DNA of 23,985 bases, taken from Flavobacteriaceae bacterium. GTDB lineage: Bacteria; Bacteroidota; Bacteroidia; Flavobacteriales; Flavobacteriaceae. Below are positions 1 to 9,304 of this stretch, in pieces. The DNA lies in assembly GCA_021151665.1 (NCBI GenBank), contig JAGKWW010000043.1, positions 1 to 23,985 of the forward strand. Direction: 5' to 3'. The notes beneath the pieces were generated by a model. It did no database searches. It was not told the DNA's origin and worked only from the letters and a program-made list of their open reading frames with translations. Numbering within the stretch: position 1 is the first letter of the stretch; every line of letters begins with the position of its first letter. The position numbers and the translations under genes were made by a program.

Positions 1-213
1 GTACCGAAAGGCACATTAGCGCCAATGCAGAAAAAGTGAATTTCATGTTAAGAAAAAAATTTTATAAATATACATATATCTCACTTTACCGTTGTAGTTA
101 AATCTTCAAAAATACCTGCAATAACGGCATGTTTGGCTAAATATCGTTACGCCGGAAACCGTTAGCCTGCCAATTTCATAAAATGTGCCGGCTGTAAGCG
201 AAATACGAAATAA
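1..213. other. Left-edge intergenic sequence, no supported gene
   Basis: AT-rich sequence without a convincing ORF. A plus-strand frame is open from base 1 to a TGA at 37-39, giving a 12-residue tail ending in MQKK. It could be the last codons of a gene outside the window, but nothing here identifies it. Confidence 0.3.
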
Positions 214-241
214 AAAAGCCACTTTGGGGGAAGTGGCTTTT
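214..241 (-). terminator. Rho-independent terminator after the GH3 gene
   Basis: An 11-bp perfect stem (214-224 with 231-241, AAAAGCCACTT/AAGTGGCTTTT) closes a 6-nt loop. On the minus strand it is followed by a T-rich tract. It sits about 25 bp beyond the GH3 stop codon and marks the end of the polysaccharide-utilization operon. The A/T flanks on both sides could let it work in both directions. Confidence 0.85.
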
Positions 242-265
242 CTAAACATAATAACAAAAGTAAAC

Positions 266-2509
266 TCAATTAACTAACACAAACTTGTCTTTTAGTCCGC
301 CGGCAGAACTACCGCCAACATACACGTTGAAGTCTCCCGGTTCGGCAACAAATTGCATGTCGATGTTATAGAAGCGAAGGTCGTTTGCCGATATTTCAAA
401 ATCTACCGTTTTCTTTTCGCCTTTTTTAAGGAAAATCTTTTTGAACCCTTTTAGTTCCCTTACCGGGCGGGTAACCGAACCGATTACATCCTGAATGTAC
501 AGCTGTACTACTTCATCTCCATCGTAATTCCCTGTATTGGCAACATCTACGCTTACTCTTATTGATCCCTCATCCTTCATTGTTGAAGATGACAAATGTA
601 GGTTTGAATAAGCGAACGTGGTATAACTAAGCCCGTAACCAAATGGATAAAGCGGCGAATTGTCCACATCAATATAGCGGGACTTATATTTTTGTTCCGG
701 GTCGGTTAGCCCAAGATAGGGCCTGCCGGTATTTTTTGCATTGTAATAAAGGGGAAGTTGTCCCACATTCCGCGGGAAGCTCATAGGCAGCTTACCCGAT
801 GGATTGTTGATGCCATAAAGCGTTTGAGCGATCGCATCGCCGCCCATGGTACCCGGCCACCAGGCTTCGAGTATGGCATCCATGTTTTCGGCTTCCCAGC
901 CCAGCGTAAGCGGCCTTCCGTTCATTAGTACCAGAACTACAGGCTTACCAAGTTTTTTCAGCTCTGCCAAAAATTCTTTTTGTATGCCCGGAAGGTCAAT
1001 ATTAGTGCGCGAAGCTGCTTCGCCCGTCATATTTTCAAACTCGCCCATTACGGCAACTATCACATCCGCTTTCGCGGCGTTGTCAAGGGCAGCTTTCATC
1101 ATATCGCGTCTTGCATCAACGATTTCTACACCTTTATCAAAAGTAACTTTTCCTTTTTCAGTTACAATCTTGTTAACCCCTTCCTGTACACTCACGGCAA
1201 ACCCATTGCGATCGCCCGAGGCTGCCCACGATCCGATAATGTTCCACTCGTCACTTACAAGGGGACCAACAAAAGCCACTCTTTGCTCTTTTCGCAAAGG
1301 CAGTACATTGTTCTGGTTCTTAAGCAGCACCAGCGATTTTTTGGCTACGGAAAGTGCTGCGTCAAGGTGTTCTTTTTTATAAGTTACCTCCTTTTCACGC
1401 TTCTCATCGTTGTAACGGTACGGATCTTCAAAAAGCCCGAGGTCATACTTCGCCTCCAGTATACGGCGGCAGGCGTCGTCTATCTGCGCTATAGTCACTT
1501 TCTTCTCATCGAGCAGTTTTTTCAACTTGGTCATGTAGATACCGCCTACCATGTCCATGTCAACGCCGGCACGCAGGGCCAATTCACCTGCCTGGGCCGA
1601 ATCTTTTGCTACGCCGTGAGGGATGAGTTCGTTTATAGCGGTATAGTCTGTAACTACAAAACCTTTAAAGCCCCACTCGCCCTTTAGCACGTCGCGCAGC
1701 AGGAATTTACTGGCTGTAGAAGGCACTCCGGCAATCTCGTTGAACGAGGTCATAAACGTTGCTACACCCGCATCTACTGTCGCTTTAAAGGGAGGAAGGT
1801 AGGTTTCGCGAAGCACGCGCTCGCTCATATCTACCGTATTATAATCGCGTCCCGCCTCTGCGGCTCCGTAAGCTGCAAAGTGCTTGGTACACGCAAGTAT
1901 CGTGTTAATTGCACCAAGGTTATCGCCCTGGAAACCTTTCACACGTGCATACGCCAACTTCGAGCCCAAGTATACGTCTTCACCCGAGCCTTCGGAAACA
2001 CGCCCCCAACGGGCATCGCGCGCAATGTCTACCATCGGTGCAAAGGTCCAGTGCACACCGCCTGCTGCTGCCTCGGCGGCCGCCACCTGCGAGGAGAGTT
2101 TTGCGGCTTCCTCATCCCATGCGGCTGCTTCGCCTAAGGTAATGGGGAAGATAGTTTTATATCCGTGGATCACATCATACCCGAACAGTAGCGGAATTTT
2201 AAGCCTGCTGTTGTCGAGGTTCATTTTCTGGAGCTCGCGGGTGTACTTTACTGTAGTTGCATTGAGAATTGAGCCTACGTTGCCTTTTTTGATCTGTTCG
2301 ATATAATTAAGTCCGGATTTCGGGCCGGTAACAGTTCCGTCTGCAGTGTACTGAACCAGCTGGCCGATCTTTTCCTCCGTTGTCATTTTCGACATCAGCT
2401 CGGATACGAATTCATTACGGGGCTTGATCTTCTTTGCTGCCTTGCCCTGCTGTGCAAAAACAGGGGCCGCGGAAGCAAGCAAAATGTAAGGCAATAATTT
2501 TATTTTCAT
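266..2509 (-). CDS. bglX: GH3 beta-glucosidase, BglX-type, periplasmic
   Basis: A 747-residue glycoside hydrolase family 3 exo-beta-glucosidase that would release glucose from the non-reducing end of oligosaccharides made by the neighbouring GH144 enzyme. The first about 20 residues form a Sec signal peptide ending in VFAQ, with no lipobox, which suggests a periplasmic location. The order is a TIM-barrel-like GH3 N domain (to about 350, with KHFAAYG), an alpha/beta sandwich GH3 C domain (about 390-610) and a fibronectin-III-like domain (about 660-735). The nucleophile should be Asp288 in VVTDY; Glu497 in MTGEAASR is the likely acid/base. Length is normal for BglX. It is the last gene of the PUL, separated from GH144 by a terminator hairpin. 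Family assignment is secure; specificity for beta-1,2 linkage is inferred from the GH144 neighbour, and beta-1,3 or beta-1,4 glucosides remain possible. Confidence 0.93.
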   Translation of the reverse strand: MKIKLLPYILLASAAPVFAQQGKAAKKIKPRNEFVSELMSKMTTEEKIGQLVQYTADGTVTGPKSGLNYIEQIKKGNVGSILNATTVKYTRELQKMNLDNSRLKIPLLFGYDVIHGYKTIFPITLGEAAAWDEEAAKLSSQVAAAEAAAGGVHWTFAPMVDIARDARWGRVSEGSGEDVYLGSKLAYARVKGFQGDNLGAINTILACTKHFAAYGAAEAGRDYNTVDMSERVLRETYLPPFKATVDAGVATFMTSFNEIAGVPSTASKFLLRDVLKGEWGFKGFVVTDYTAINELIPHGVAKDSAQAGELALRAGVDMDMVGGIYMTKLKKLLDEKKVTIAQIDDACRRILEAKYDLGLFEDPYRYNDEKREKEVTYKKEHLDAALSVAKKSLVLLKNQNNVLPLRKEQRVAFVGPLVSDEWNIIGSWAASGDRNGFAVSVQEGVNKIVTEKGKVTFDKGVEIVDARRDMMKAALDNAAKADVIVAVMGEFENMTGEAASRTNIDLPGIQKEFLAELKKLGKPVVLVLMNGRPLTLGWEAENMDAILEAWWPGTMGGDAIAQTLYGINNPSGKLPMSFPRNVGQLPLYYNAKNTGRPYLGLTDPEQKYKSRYIDVDNSPLYPFGYGLSYTTFAYSNLHLSSSTMKDEGSIRVSVDVANTGNYDGDEVVQLYIQDVIGSVTRPVRELKGFKKIFLKKGEKKTVDFEISANDLRFYNIDMQFVAEPGDFNVYVGGSSAGGLKDKFVLVN

Positions 2510-2530
2510 GGTGAATGTAAGATGTTTCGT

Positions 2531-2563
2531 AAAAAAACCGCCTCCTGCATTTGCAAAAGACGG
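2531..2563 (-). terminator. Intrinsic terminator/attenuator between GH144 and GH3
   Basis: On the minus strand an 11-bp stem (2553-2563 with 2538-2548, three G-U pairs) with loop AAAT is followed directly by seven T residues (2531-2537). It lies 45 bp past the GH144 stop and 22 bp before the GH3 start. GH3 expression must therefore depend on read-through or on a promoter not recognised here. Confidence 0.7.
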
Positions 2564-2607
2564 CAGGAAATAGAATTACTATGAAATAATTTATCGTATC
2601 ATCCTAT

Positions 2608-3993
2608 TTAAAAGTTGTGCTGTGACGAATGGAAGCCAAGGTTAAGCATTCCCTGTTTTACCTCAGGGGCCTGCATAAAGAGATTCCATAACATTCCGCT
2701 ACGGTAATTTTCGATCATAGGCACAATTGTACCCTGGTCTATCGCAAGATAACGAGGAGTTACCCAGTTTTTGTCAACAGAGAAAGCATCGTAAGGGCCC
2801 GCCACGCCGATAAGCCTGCTCTTCCAGTTGGCATCTTCATATAAAAAGCGCAATACCTTCATTGCCTCTGCCGGGGCATACGGAAACGAAGAAAGCGCTG
2901 CCGTTGGCGATATCACGCCGCGATCATTTGTCGGAGAATGGGCCGAATAGCCTGTACTACCATCAGAATTGCGGGTGTAACTCGCGGTAAGGCCCCAGCA
3001 GTTTTCGCCGTACCCTTCATACCCATACGGGTTGGCCACACAGTAATCATGCATAATGAGTGTATGGTTTTTTACAACATCCCAATAGTTTGCGTACTGG
3101 TCTGTAAGGCCGCGCGGATCCATACCCAGATACGAATAATGCGACCAGAACATTGGCCCCACATTGCCTGTAGCACCGTTATAATTAAAAATGACAGGAT
3201 GGCCAAAACGCACGCCTGGATGATTGATAGCACCATTCCTCGCCCAGCCCTCATGATAGGCTTCTGCCCCAACGGGATGCGTGGGTGATGCTGCGGCCAT
3301 GATATAAGTGATAAGGCATTCGTTATAACCTTCGAGTTTAAAATTGATCTGCCACTCGTATTCGGGAGACCAATGCCAGTAAAGGGCGTGCTCGCCCCCT
3401 TTGGTATACCAGCTCCACTCTACCCCTTTCCAGAGATTGTCAGCTTGTTGTGCAAGCGCCTGCTCTTCGGCAGTACCATTCTTAAAGTATTCGCGTACGC
3501 AGATCAGCGCCTGGCATAAAAATGATGTTTCCACAAGGTCGCCTCCGTTGTCTACCGTGCCAAAAGGAACTACATCTCCGGTCTGGCCATTCATCCAGTG
3601 TGGCCAGGCGCCATGAAAACGGTCGGCATTTTCCAGGAAATTGAGGGACGTCTGCAATCTGGTAATCGCTTCGCCACGCGGTACAAATCCACGCTCAATC
3701 CCTACAAGTATTGTCATTAGACCAAAACCGCTTCCGCCCGTTGTTACAAGGTGCTCATCTACCGATGTTTCGCTTACATGGTAACGTTCGCGTGCCAGCT
3801 TAGAGTTGGATTCGGCATAGTTCCAAAAATATTTTAGTGCATCTTTTTGCGCAAGATCAAGTATTTCGTTGTCAGTCATGGTTTCACCTGCCGGAGGGGG
3901 GGTAGTACCGGTGGTGTCATCCGCATCGCTCTTATCACATGAGGTGCATGAGATGCAGAACGTGAGGATAAAAAGTAATTGAAATATTTTCAC
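2608..3993 (-). CDS. GH144-type endo-beta-1,2-glucanase lipoprotein (glycoamylase-like domain)
   Basis: A protein of the glycoamylase-like family (PF10091, CAZy GH144), whose characterised members are endo-beta-1,2-glucanases with an (alpha/alpha)6 barrel. I chose the GTG at 3993 (461 residues). It starts directly on a lipoprotein signal (VKIFQLLFILTFC, then ISCTSCDK), whereas an upstream ATG at 4065 lies inside the terminator hairpin and would add a charged leader of 24 residues. The mature protein has a Thr/Pro linker, then the catalytic domain. Family-like segments include TTGGSGFGLM, GAWPHWMNG, a DNGGDLVETSF stretch, NECLITYIMAA, and SPTNDRGVISPTAALSSFPYAP near the C-terminus. The acidic residue in DNGGDLVETS and the Glu in EGYNECL are plausible active-site residues, but I cannot assign catalysis. 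As an outer-membrane lipoprotein it would cut long glucan before SusCD import. Confidence 0.85.
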   Translation of the reverse strand: MKIFQLLFILTFCISCTSCDKSDADDTTGTTPPPAGETMTDNEILDLAQKDALKYFWNYAESNSKLARERYHVSETSVDEHLVTTGGSGFGLMTILVGIERGFVPRGEAITRLQTSLNFLENADRFHGAWPHWMNGQTGDVVPFGTVDNGGDLVETSFLCQALICVREYFKNGTAEEQALAQQADNLWKGVEWSWYTKGGEHALYWHWSPEYEWQINFKLEGYNECLITYIMAAASPTHPVGAEAYHEGWARNGAINHPGVRFGHPVIFNYNGATGNVGPMFWSHYSYLGMDPRGLTDQYANYWDVVKNHTLIMHDYCVANPYGYEGYGENCWGLTASYTRNSDGSTGYSAHSPTNDRGVISPTAALSSFPYAPAEAMKVLRFLYEDANWKSRLIGVAGPYDAFSVDKNWVTPRYLAIDQGTIVPMIENYRSGMLWNLFMQAPEVKQGMLNLGFHSSQHNF

Positions 3994-4045
3994 TGTAATG
4001 ATTTGTTTTTGTGATTGATGAAGTATTCTACAACGAAAAACGAGA

Positions 4046-4074
4046 TAAAAATCCCGGCAGCGCACTGCCGGGAT
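4046..4074 (-). terminator. Strong intrinsic terminator between LamG and GH144 genes
   Basis: A perfect 10-bp G+C-rich stem (4051-4060 with 4065-4074, ATCCCGGCAG/CTGCCGGGAT) with a CGCA loop. Read on the minus strand it is followed by TTTTTAT. It lies 13 bp after the LamG stop and 57 bp before the chosen GH144 start, so SusCD-LamG transcripts should largely end here. Confidence 0.85.
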
Positions 4075-4086
4075 AAATTTTAATAA

Positions 4087-4986
4087 TTACCTGCCAGCAG
4101 ATTCAAGCTGGTAAAGTGAATTGATATCGGCAGCGTTAAGCGCTTTTTTCCAAACGCGAACTTCGTCGATGTCGCCTGTCATACCTCTTTGCCAAGACTC
4201 TGCAGTTCCATTAACCACAGTTGCAAATGTTCCTATGATGGGCATTGTAGGAGTAAAGAAATTAAGTGGAAGCGCAGCTCCTCCGCTTCTTGATTCCCAT
4301 GCAGGGTTAGAAACCTTCTGTCCGTTGGCATATACTTTGAACATTCCGTTAGAGCCATCCCATGTCATTACATAGTGAGTCCATTTTCCGCTGTTCTTGT
4401 TTGCGTTGCCTACGTGACCGTTAGCAATGTCTTCAGCTGAAGGCCTTGGTGAATTCCTTGAATCCTGGCCATTCTCGCTGCCGTCGGCATTTTTGATCTT
4501 AACATAGCCTTTGATGATAAGTGTATCATTGTCTGCAGTGTACCATCCGGTTTCCGACATAAAGTTTACGTTGCCTGCCCAGTCGCCCGGCTTGCTAAGC
4601 TGAAACAGCATAGTTGGGTGCCCGTCTGTTGGGCCGTTGTTGGTAACTTTTGCCCAAAGGCTGATACTCATGCTGTTCATCGATGTGCTCAAGTTTGGAA
4701 TTGCCGGATATCCAAGATAACCGTTTGTCAGCCTGAGGCTTTGTCCTTTTGTTGAAGCTACATAGCTTGCTCCTACAGTAGAAGATGCAGAAGTTCCTGA
4801 AATACTTTCTTTTGAGTCGCCGTCAAGTGGCCAGTAAGCAACAAGGTCTGCCGCACCGATTTCACCCGAGTTGTTGTACCCCCCGATTGGCGGAAGATCA
4901 TTGCCGTTGTCGTCGTCTCCGCACGAGGTTAATGCAAGTCCCGACACGATAGCCAGGGAGTACGCAAAAATTTTCATTGTTTTCAT
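4087..4986 (-). CDS. LamG-domain surface lipoprotein, probable glycan-binding protein of the PUL
   Basis: 299 residues. The N-terminus is a lipoprotein signal with lipobox LTSC followed by GDDDNGND, the acidic +2 region typical of surface-exported Bacteroidota lipoproteins. The rest is one LamG/concanavalin-A-like jelly roll (about 45-295): LVAYWPLDGDSKES near its start, SISLWAKV in the middle, and WTHYVMTWDG, FKVYANGQKV and GDIDEVRVWKKALNAADI at the end, the usual LamG hallmarks. No catalytic signature is visible. Placed right after SusD (30 bp gap), it fits the position of a surface glycan-binding protein (SusE/F-like role). Binding of beta-1,2-glucan is inferred from context only. Start at 4986 gives MKTMKIF; the internal Met at 4977 is an equally good start and leaves the lipobox unchanged. 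Confidence 0.85.
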   Translation of the reverse strand: MKTMKIFAYSLAIVSGLALTSCGDDDNGNDLPPIGGYNNSGEIGAADLVAYWPLDGDSKESISGTSASSTVGASYVASTKGQSLRLTNGYLGYPAIPNLSTSMNSMSISLWAKVTNNGPTDGHPTMLFQLSKPGDWAGNVNFMSETGWYTADNDTLIIKGYVKIKNADGSENGQDSRNSPRPSAEDIANGHVGNANKNSGKWTHYVMTWDGSNGMFKVYANGQKVSNPAWESRSGGAALPLNFFTPTMPIIGTFATVVNGTAESWQRGMTGDIDEVRVWKKALNAADINSLYQLESAGR

Positions 4987-5016
4987 AGTAAATTAAATTA
5001 AGATTAAAAGTTAGTA

Positions 5017-6471
5017 TTAGTATCCGTTATTTTGGGTTAAAAGCCCACTGCTCACCGCAATCTGTTGCGCGGGTATCGGGAAAACCTCATGCTTGCCGGG
5101 CACAAACGTTTTACCGTCGGCAGCCATTGCTGCCGGTGCCTGGCCGGTGCGTACCAGGTCAAACCACCTGTCGTGCTCCATAGCCATTTCCCATCGCCGT
5201 TCTTTGTAAATATCCTGAAGCGTAACGGATGAAAGCTGAGGAAGCGACACCCTTCCGCGTATCTCATTGATCCTGTCTTTCGCCTCATTCGTGTTGCCGG
5301 TGTGAAAAGCGGCCTCCGCACGTATCAGCAGGATATCGCTGTATTTAAGAAGGCGGAGGTTCTTTCCTGTATTGCCTTTGTCACCATTCCAGCTCTCGGC
5401 AATACTGCTTTGGTAGGCTTTGTAATTATAGCGTGGGTTGTTCCAGGTGGTTGGCGCTACGAAACCGTCCCATAGTACAGAGGGTACGTACATGATGGTC
5501 GCCGCCCTCCTTGGATCTCCCGATGCGTAAGAGTTAGAAAGATTGAGCGATGGTGTATTAAAGCCCCAGCCAAGGTCGGGTGTTCCCCTGGGCCCCTGCA
5601 CGTCAGTGTACTGTACCATTCCGTTGCCCGGCACCGCCTGCACTTCAAATATTGATTCCTGCTTATTCTCGCCCACTTCGCGCCAAACCTGTGCATAGTC
5701 CGGCATAAGGCTGTATTCGCCCGAGCCAATCACGTTGCCCGACATGGTGAAAGCCTGTTCCCATTTTTCCTGGTATAAATATGCTTTTGCAAGCAAAGCC
5801 TGAGCAGCACCCTTTGTAGCTCTACCCATATCATTGGCGCTGTATTGCGATTTTAGCGGAAGTTTGGAAACGGCATCGTTAAGGTCGGCCTCTATCTGGG
5901 CATAAACTTCCTGCTTCGACTTGCGGACAAAAACCAGCTGGTTGATGTAATCTGTATTGTTGGGGTCGTCAATGCGTTCTACAACCACCGGGACTCCGCC
6001 AAAGCAACGCACCAGGTCAAAGTACCACAGGGCCCGCAGGAACTTTACCTCACCTATAAGCCTGTTCTTAAGAGACTCTTCTACCGCAAGCTGATCGATA
6101 TAGTATAGGGCAGTATTTGCCCTGTATATACCGGAGTAGCGTGCTTTCCACACGTCGTTGAACGATACATCCGAAGCCTCAAACGTAAGCGCGTCCATTT
6201 TATGCTTATCTGCACCGGTATCACTTATCGTTGAGCCTTTATCGGCGTCATCACTGGTTATGCTGGTCATGCCAATCCATGAAAAGGAATACATGTCATA
6301 ATCGAGCATACGGTTATACACTCCATTTACCAGTTGTATGGCATTATCTGCCACAAGGAAGTCGTTACTGCTCTGCGAGTCGCGCGGATCTACATCCAGA
6401 TCATTGTCGCATGAGAGGAAACCTATGGCTGCGCAGCCTATAAATAATCGTAGTATATATTTTCTGTTCAT
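5017..6471 (-). CDS. susD: RagB/SusD family nutrient-uptake outer membrane lipoprotein
   Basis: 484 residues, usual SusD length. Lipoprotein signal with lipobox FLSC at about residue 20, then DNDLDVDPRDS. The N-terminal SusD-like region contains DVWKARYSGIYRANTALYYID and VKFLRALWYFDLVRCFGGVPVV, the conserved TPR helices. The C-terminal domain carries LLKYSDILLIRAEA, NEIRGRV and ERRWEMAMEHDRWFDLVRTG, which are near-diagnostic for the family. It forms the lid over the SusC barrel and captures oligosaccharides at the cell surface. The gene starts 10 bp after the susC stop, so the pair is co-transcribed and probably stoichiometric. Confidence 0.96.
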   Translation of the reverse strand: MNRKYILRLFIGCAAIGFLSCDNDLDVDPRDSQSSNDFLVADNAIQLVNGVYNRMLDYDMYSFSWIGMTSITSDDADKGSTISDTGADKHKMDALTFEASDVSFNDVWKARYSGIYRANTALYYIDQLAVEESLKNRLIGEVKFLRALWYFDLVRCFGGVPVVVERIDDPNNTDYINQLVFVRKSKQEVYAQIEADLNDAVSKLPLKSQYSANDMGRATKGAAQALLAKAYLYQEKWEQAFTMSGNVIGSGEYSLMPDYAQVWREVGENKQESIFEVQAVPGNGMVQYTDVQGPRGTPDLGWGFNTPSLNLSNSYASGDPRRAATIMYVPSVLWDGFVAPTTWNNPRYNYKAYQSSIAESWNGDKGNTGKNLRLLKYSDILLIRAEAAFHTGNTNEAKDRINEIRGRVSLPQLSSVTLQDIYKERRWEMAMEHDRWFDLVRTGQAPAAMAADGKTFVPGKHEVFPIPAQQIAVSSGLLTQNNGY

Positions 6472-6481
6472 GTCAATTTTT

Positions 6482-9304
6482 TTAGAAGCTTACATTCAAA
6501 CCGAATAAAAATGATTTGTTGGTAGGATAGGCATCCAGTTCGATACCTGCAGAACCCAGCGGATCGGCATTACCGCCACCCACAACCTCCGGAGAAAATC
6601 CTGAGTACTTTGTAAAGAGGAATGGGTTTACAGCCGTAGCATATACCCTAAGCTTATCAATACCTTTAAAGAATTCGGGAAGGGTGTAACCAAGTGTGAT
6701 GTTATTAATCCTGATAAAGGAACCGTTTTCAATGTAGTAGGTAGAGGCAACCGGCACATCATTAGAAGGGCGCGGATTCTGAGCATTTGGATTGGAAGGT
6801 GTCCAGAAGTTGTTCAGCACCGATGCTTCAACATTTTCGCCACCAAACCGCTGCGCTTTTTTGCCGTTATATATCTTGTTTCCGCCAACTCCATACGCAT
6901 CTGCTGATATATCAAAGTTTTTGTAGGTGGCGCCTATATTAATTCCGTAAGTATATGTAGGCAGGTAGGATCCCGCAACTACCCTTTGGTTAGAGTAAGA
7001 AAAATAACCGTCAGAGTTAAAGCCGGTCACCTGATACACAGAGAAGCTACCGAGCGGCTGGCCTACAATTACATCTTTTGTGTATGCACCGTTTCCTAAT
7101 CCACCCCCGGTAAGGTTAGCAAAAAATGGGCTGTTCACTTCGGCCAGCTCGTTTTTATTATGCGAGATGTTACCCCCTACCCAATAGGTAAAGCTATCCC
7201 CGATTTTGTCCTGCCATTTCATGGTTAGCTCAACACCTTTGTTGGTAACCTTTCCTGTATTTAGAAAAGTCCTCTCCGGTGATAGCACATATGGAAGCGT
7301 TACAGGCAGCAGTGCATCTTCAGTAGCGCGGCTGTAATAGTCAAACGTTCCTGTAAGCCTGCTTTCCAGTACCGCAAAATCAAACCCGAAGTCCAGTTCT
7401 TTCATAGTCTCCCACGATAAGTTCTTATCTATCAGGACATCTGATCTATAACCGGGATTCGACTGTGGGTTAACACCGAAAGGATAATTGCTACCGGCCA
7501 GGAATGTGGTTTGGTTCAACGGCATTCCGGTGTATCCGTTACCCACCTCTCCATAACCGCCTCTAACCTTTAAATTGTTGAGAAGTTTTACATCTTTCAT
7601 AAAATCTTCGTTGGTAACTACCCATCCTGCAGAAATAGAAGGAAATACAGCGTAACGGTTTCCGTCCTGAAAATAACTTATCCCTTCCCTACGGACAATT
7701 GCGGTTAGCAAATACTTGTCGTCATAACTATATTCTGCCCTGCCGAAAGCCGCCAGGGAAACCAGTGGCGTACTTGTACTATTATTCACTACCTGGTTAG
7801 GCTGTGTAGGCGTATTGTACGATGAAAAGTCCAGGCTCCAGTAATTTGGCTGCTCCGGCACGTTATTGCGCGTACCTGAAAGATAATCGCCAATACCAAA
7901 GCTTGTTTTAGAGAATCCGGCGGTTACGGTAATATTATGCTTGTCAAATTGCTTGTTAAACGTTACATAGTTATCCCAGTTGTAACGATAATTGCTCGAC
8001 TTACTTTGCGTAAGCGAATTGAATATGGTATTGTTGGGGTTCTGCGCAATATAATCTGCACGGGTTGCAGTTGGGTTTGTTGCCAGATAGTTATTTAGCG
8101 TTGGAGTGAATGAATAGGACTTTGACCAGTTTGCGGTCGCCCCGAAATTAGATGAAAATTTAAGCCAGTCGGTAAGCTTAAGCTCGGCGTTTATTGCTGC
8201 GATGATGGTGGTACCTTTAGACTGGCTATTATAATTTTCCAGTTGTGCTACAGGGTTTGCCACATTGTTGTAGCGATCACCGGTCATATCATTTATACCA
8301 TTCTCATTTAGCAGGGGCGCACCGTAGCGTCCATTTTCGTAACGTACAGGCATGATAGGCGATTGCTTGTACGCATTTGTAAATGCACTGAGAGGCTTGG
8401 ATGTGGTATGATCCATCGACATATTCACAAAAGAGGTGATCTTAAGCCTGTCTTCAAACAGCTTGTATGTATTGTTGCTGATAACGTTGGTTCGCTCAAA
8501 CTCAGAGCCGCTAAGAATACCTTTTTCCTTATAGTTAGTAACTCCGAGATGGAAGTTGCTTTTTTCGGTAGCTCCCGATATGGATACCGAATTACTTATT
8601 ACCTGTCCTGTATCAGTTATTTCATCGAGCCAGTTGGTATTATATGGCTGATTGAAATTAAAATATCCGGCATCGCCAAGGGCAGTGTTATTGTAATAGG
8701 CATACTTATAGGAATCTGCCATTTCAACTTTACGCTGAATAAACTTTTGCCCGTAGTAGGCATCATAAGTCACCTTAAATTCTCCGGCCTTACCTTTCTT
8801 AGTCGTAATGATAATAACACCATTAGCGCCCTTCTGACCGTAGATAGCGAGTGACGAGGCATCTTTCAAAATATCGATGGTTGCAATATCATTCGGGCTA
8901 ATCCCGTTGATGCCCGAGGTCTCTATTCCATCAATCACATATAATGGGTCGCGCCCCCCTACAATAGTCCCAAGTCCGCGGATGCGGATTGAAGGTGCCC
9001 CACCAGGCTCGTCATTCGTAACAATATTAATACCTGCAGCTTTACCCTGTATCGCCTGGATAGCCGACTGAGCAGGAGTGCGTACTATATCCGATGCTTT
9101 AATCTGGGCAACCGATCCGGTAATTGCTCCCGCTTTACGGGAACCATAACCAACTACAATAATTTCTTCTAGCTTGTCATTAAAAAATACCGAGTCGTTT
9201 AGCACGGAATCTTGTGGAGTAAGCGGTTGCGGAGTTGGAGGCACCTGCGCGAAGGCGTTGGCACACACCAGTACGAAACCTGCGTAGAGTAATTGTTTCC
9301 TCAT
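6482..9304 (-). CDS. susC: SusC/RagA TonB-linked outer membrane transporter lacking the usual N-terminal extension
   Basis: I chose Met at 9304 (940 residues): it starts the signal peptide (MRKQLLYAGF, ending NAFAQ), and an upstream ATG at 9328 would fall at or before the predicted transcription start. After cleavage there is a Pro-rich stretch, then a TonB-box-like LEEIIVVGYGSRK, the plug (ITGSVAQIKASDI, AIQGKAAGI, IRIRGLG, PLYVIDGIE, ILKDASSLAIYGQKGANGVIIITTKKGK) and a 22-strand-type barrel ending in FLFGLNVSF with a terminal Phe. The carboxypeptidase-D-regulatory-like domain usually found between signal peptide and plug in SusC proteins is absent, as is an STN domain. It imports oligosaccharides with SusD using TonB/PMF energy. 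Family call is certain; substrate is inferred from the GH144/GH3 neighbours. Confidence 0.96.
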   Translation of the reverse strand: MRKQLLYAGFVLVCANAFAQVPPTPQPLTPQDSVLNDSVFFNDKLEEIIVVGYGSRKAGAITGSVAQIKASDIVRTPAQSAIQAIQGKAAGINIVTNDEPGGAPSIRIRGLGTIVGGRDPLYVIDGIETSGINGISPNDIATIDILKDASSLAIYGQKGANGVIIITTKKGKAGEFKVTYDAYYGQKFIQRKVEMADSYKYAYYNNTALGDAGYFNFNQPYNTNWLDEITDTGQVISNSVSISGATEKSNFHLGVTNYKEKGILSGSEFERTNVISNNTYKLFEDRLKITSFVNMSMDHTTSKPLSAFTNAYKQSPIMPVRYENGRYGAPLLNENGINDMTGDRYNNVANPVAQLENYNSQSKGTTIIAAINAELKLTDWLKFSSNFGATANWSKSYSFTPTLNNYLATNPTATRADYIAQNPNNTIFNSLTQSKSSNYRYNWDNYVTFNKQFDKHNITVTAGFSKTSFGIGDYLSGTRNNVPEQPNYWSLDFSSYNTPTQPNQVVNNSTSTPLVSLAAFGRAEYSYDDKYLLTAIVRREGISYFQDGNRYAVFPSISAGWVVTNEDFMKDVKLLNNLKVRGGYGEVGNGYTGMPLNQTTFLAGSNYPFGVNPQSNPGYRSDVLIDKNLSWETMKELDFGFDFAVLESRLTGTFDYYSRATEDALLPVTLPYVLSPERTFLNTGKVTNKGVELTMKWQDKIGDSFTYWVGGNISHNKNELAEVNSPFFANLTGGGLGNGAYTKDVIVGQPLGSFSVYQVTGFNSDGYFSYSNQRVVAGSYLPTYTYGINIGATYKNFDISADAYGVGGNKIYNGKKAQRFGGENVEASVLNNFWTPSNPNAQNPRPSNDVPVASTYYIENGSFIRINNITLGYTLPEFFKGIDKLRVYATAVNPFLFTKYSGFSPEVVGGGNADPLGSAGIELDAYPTNKSFLFGLNVSF

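Noticed and set aside
135..167. GGCTAA...TTAGCC inverted repeat left of the GH3 terminator
   Set aside because: Only a 6-bp stem with a 21-nt loop and no T tract; not distinguishable from chance.
4000..4065. Upstream ATG for the GH144 gene at 4065
   Set aside because: It lies in the terminator stem and would bury the lipoprotein signal behind a charged leader; GTG 3993 starts right at the signal.
8363..8854. 163-codon plus-strand ORF antisense to susC, and other long antisense ORFs in the PUL
   Set aside because: They lie opposite well-supported coding sequence, show no family likeness and follow codon-position shadows.
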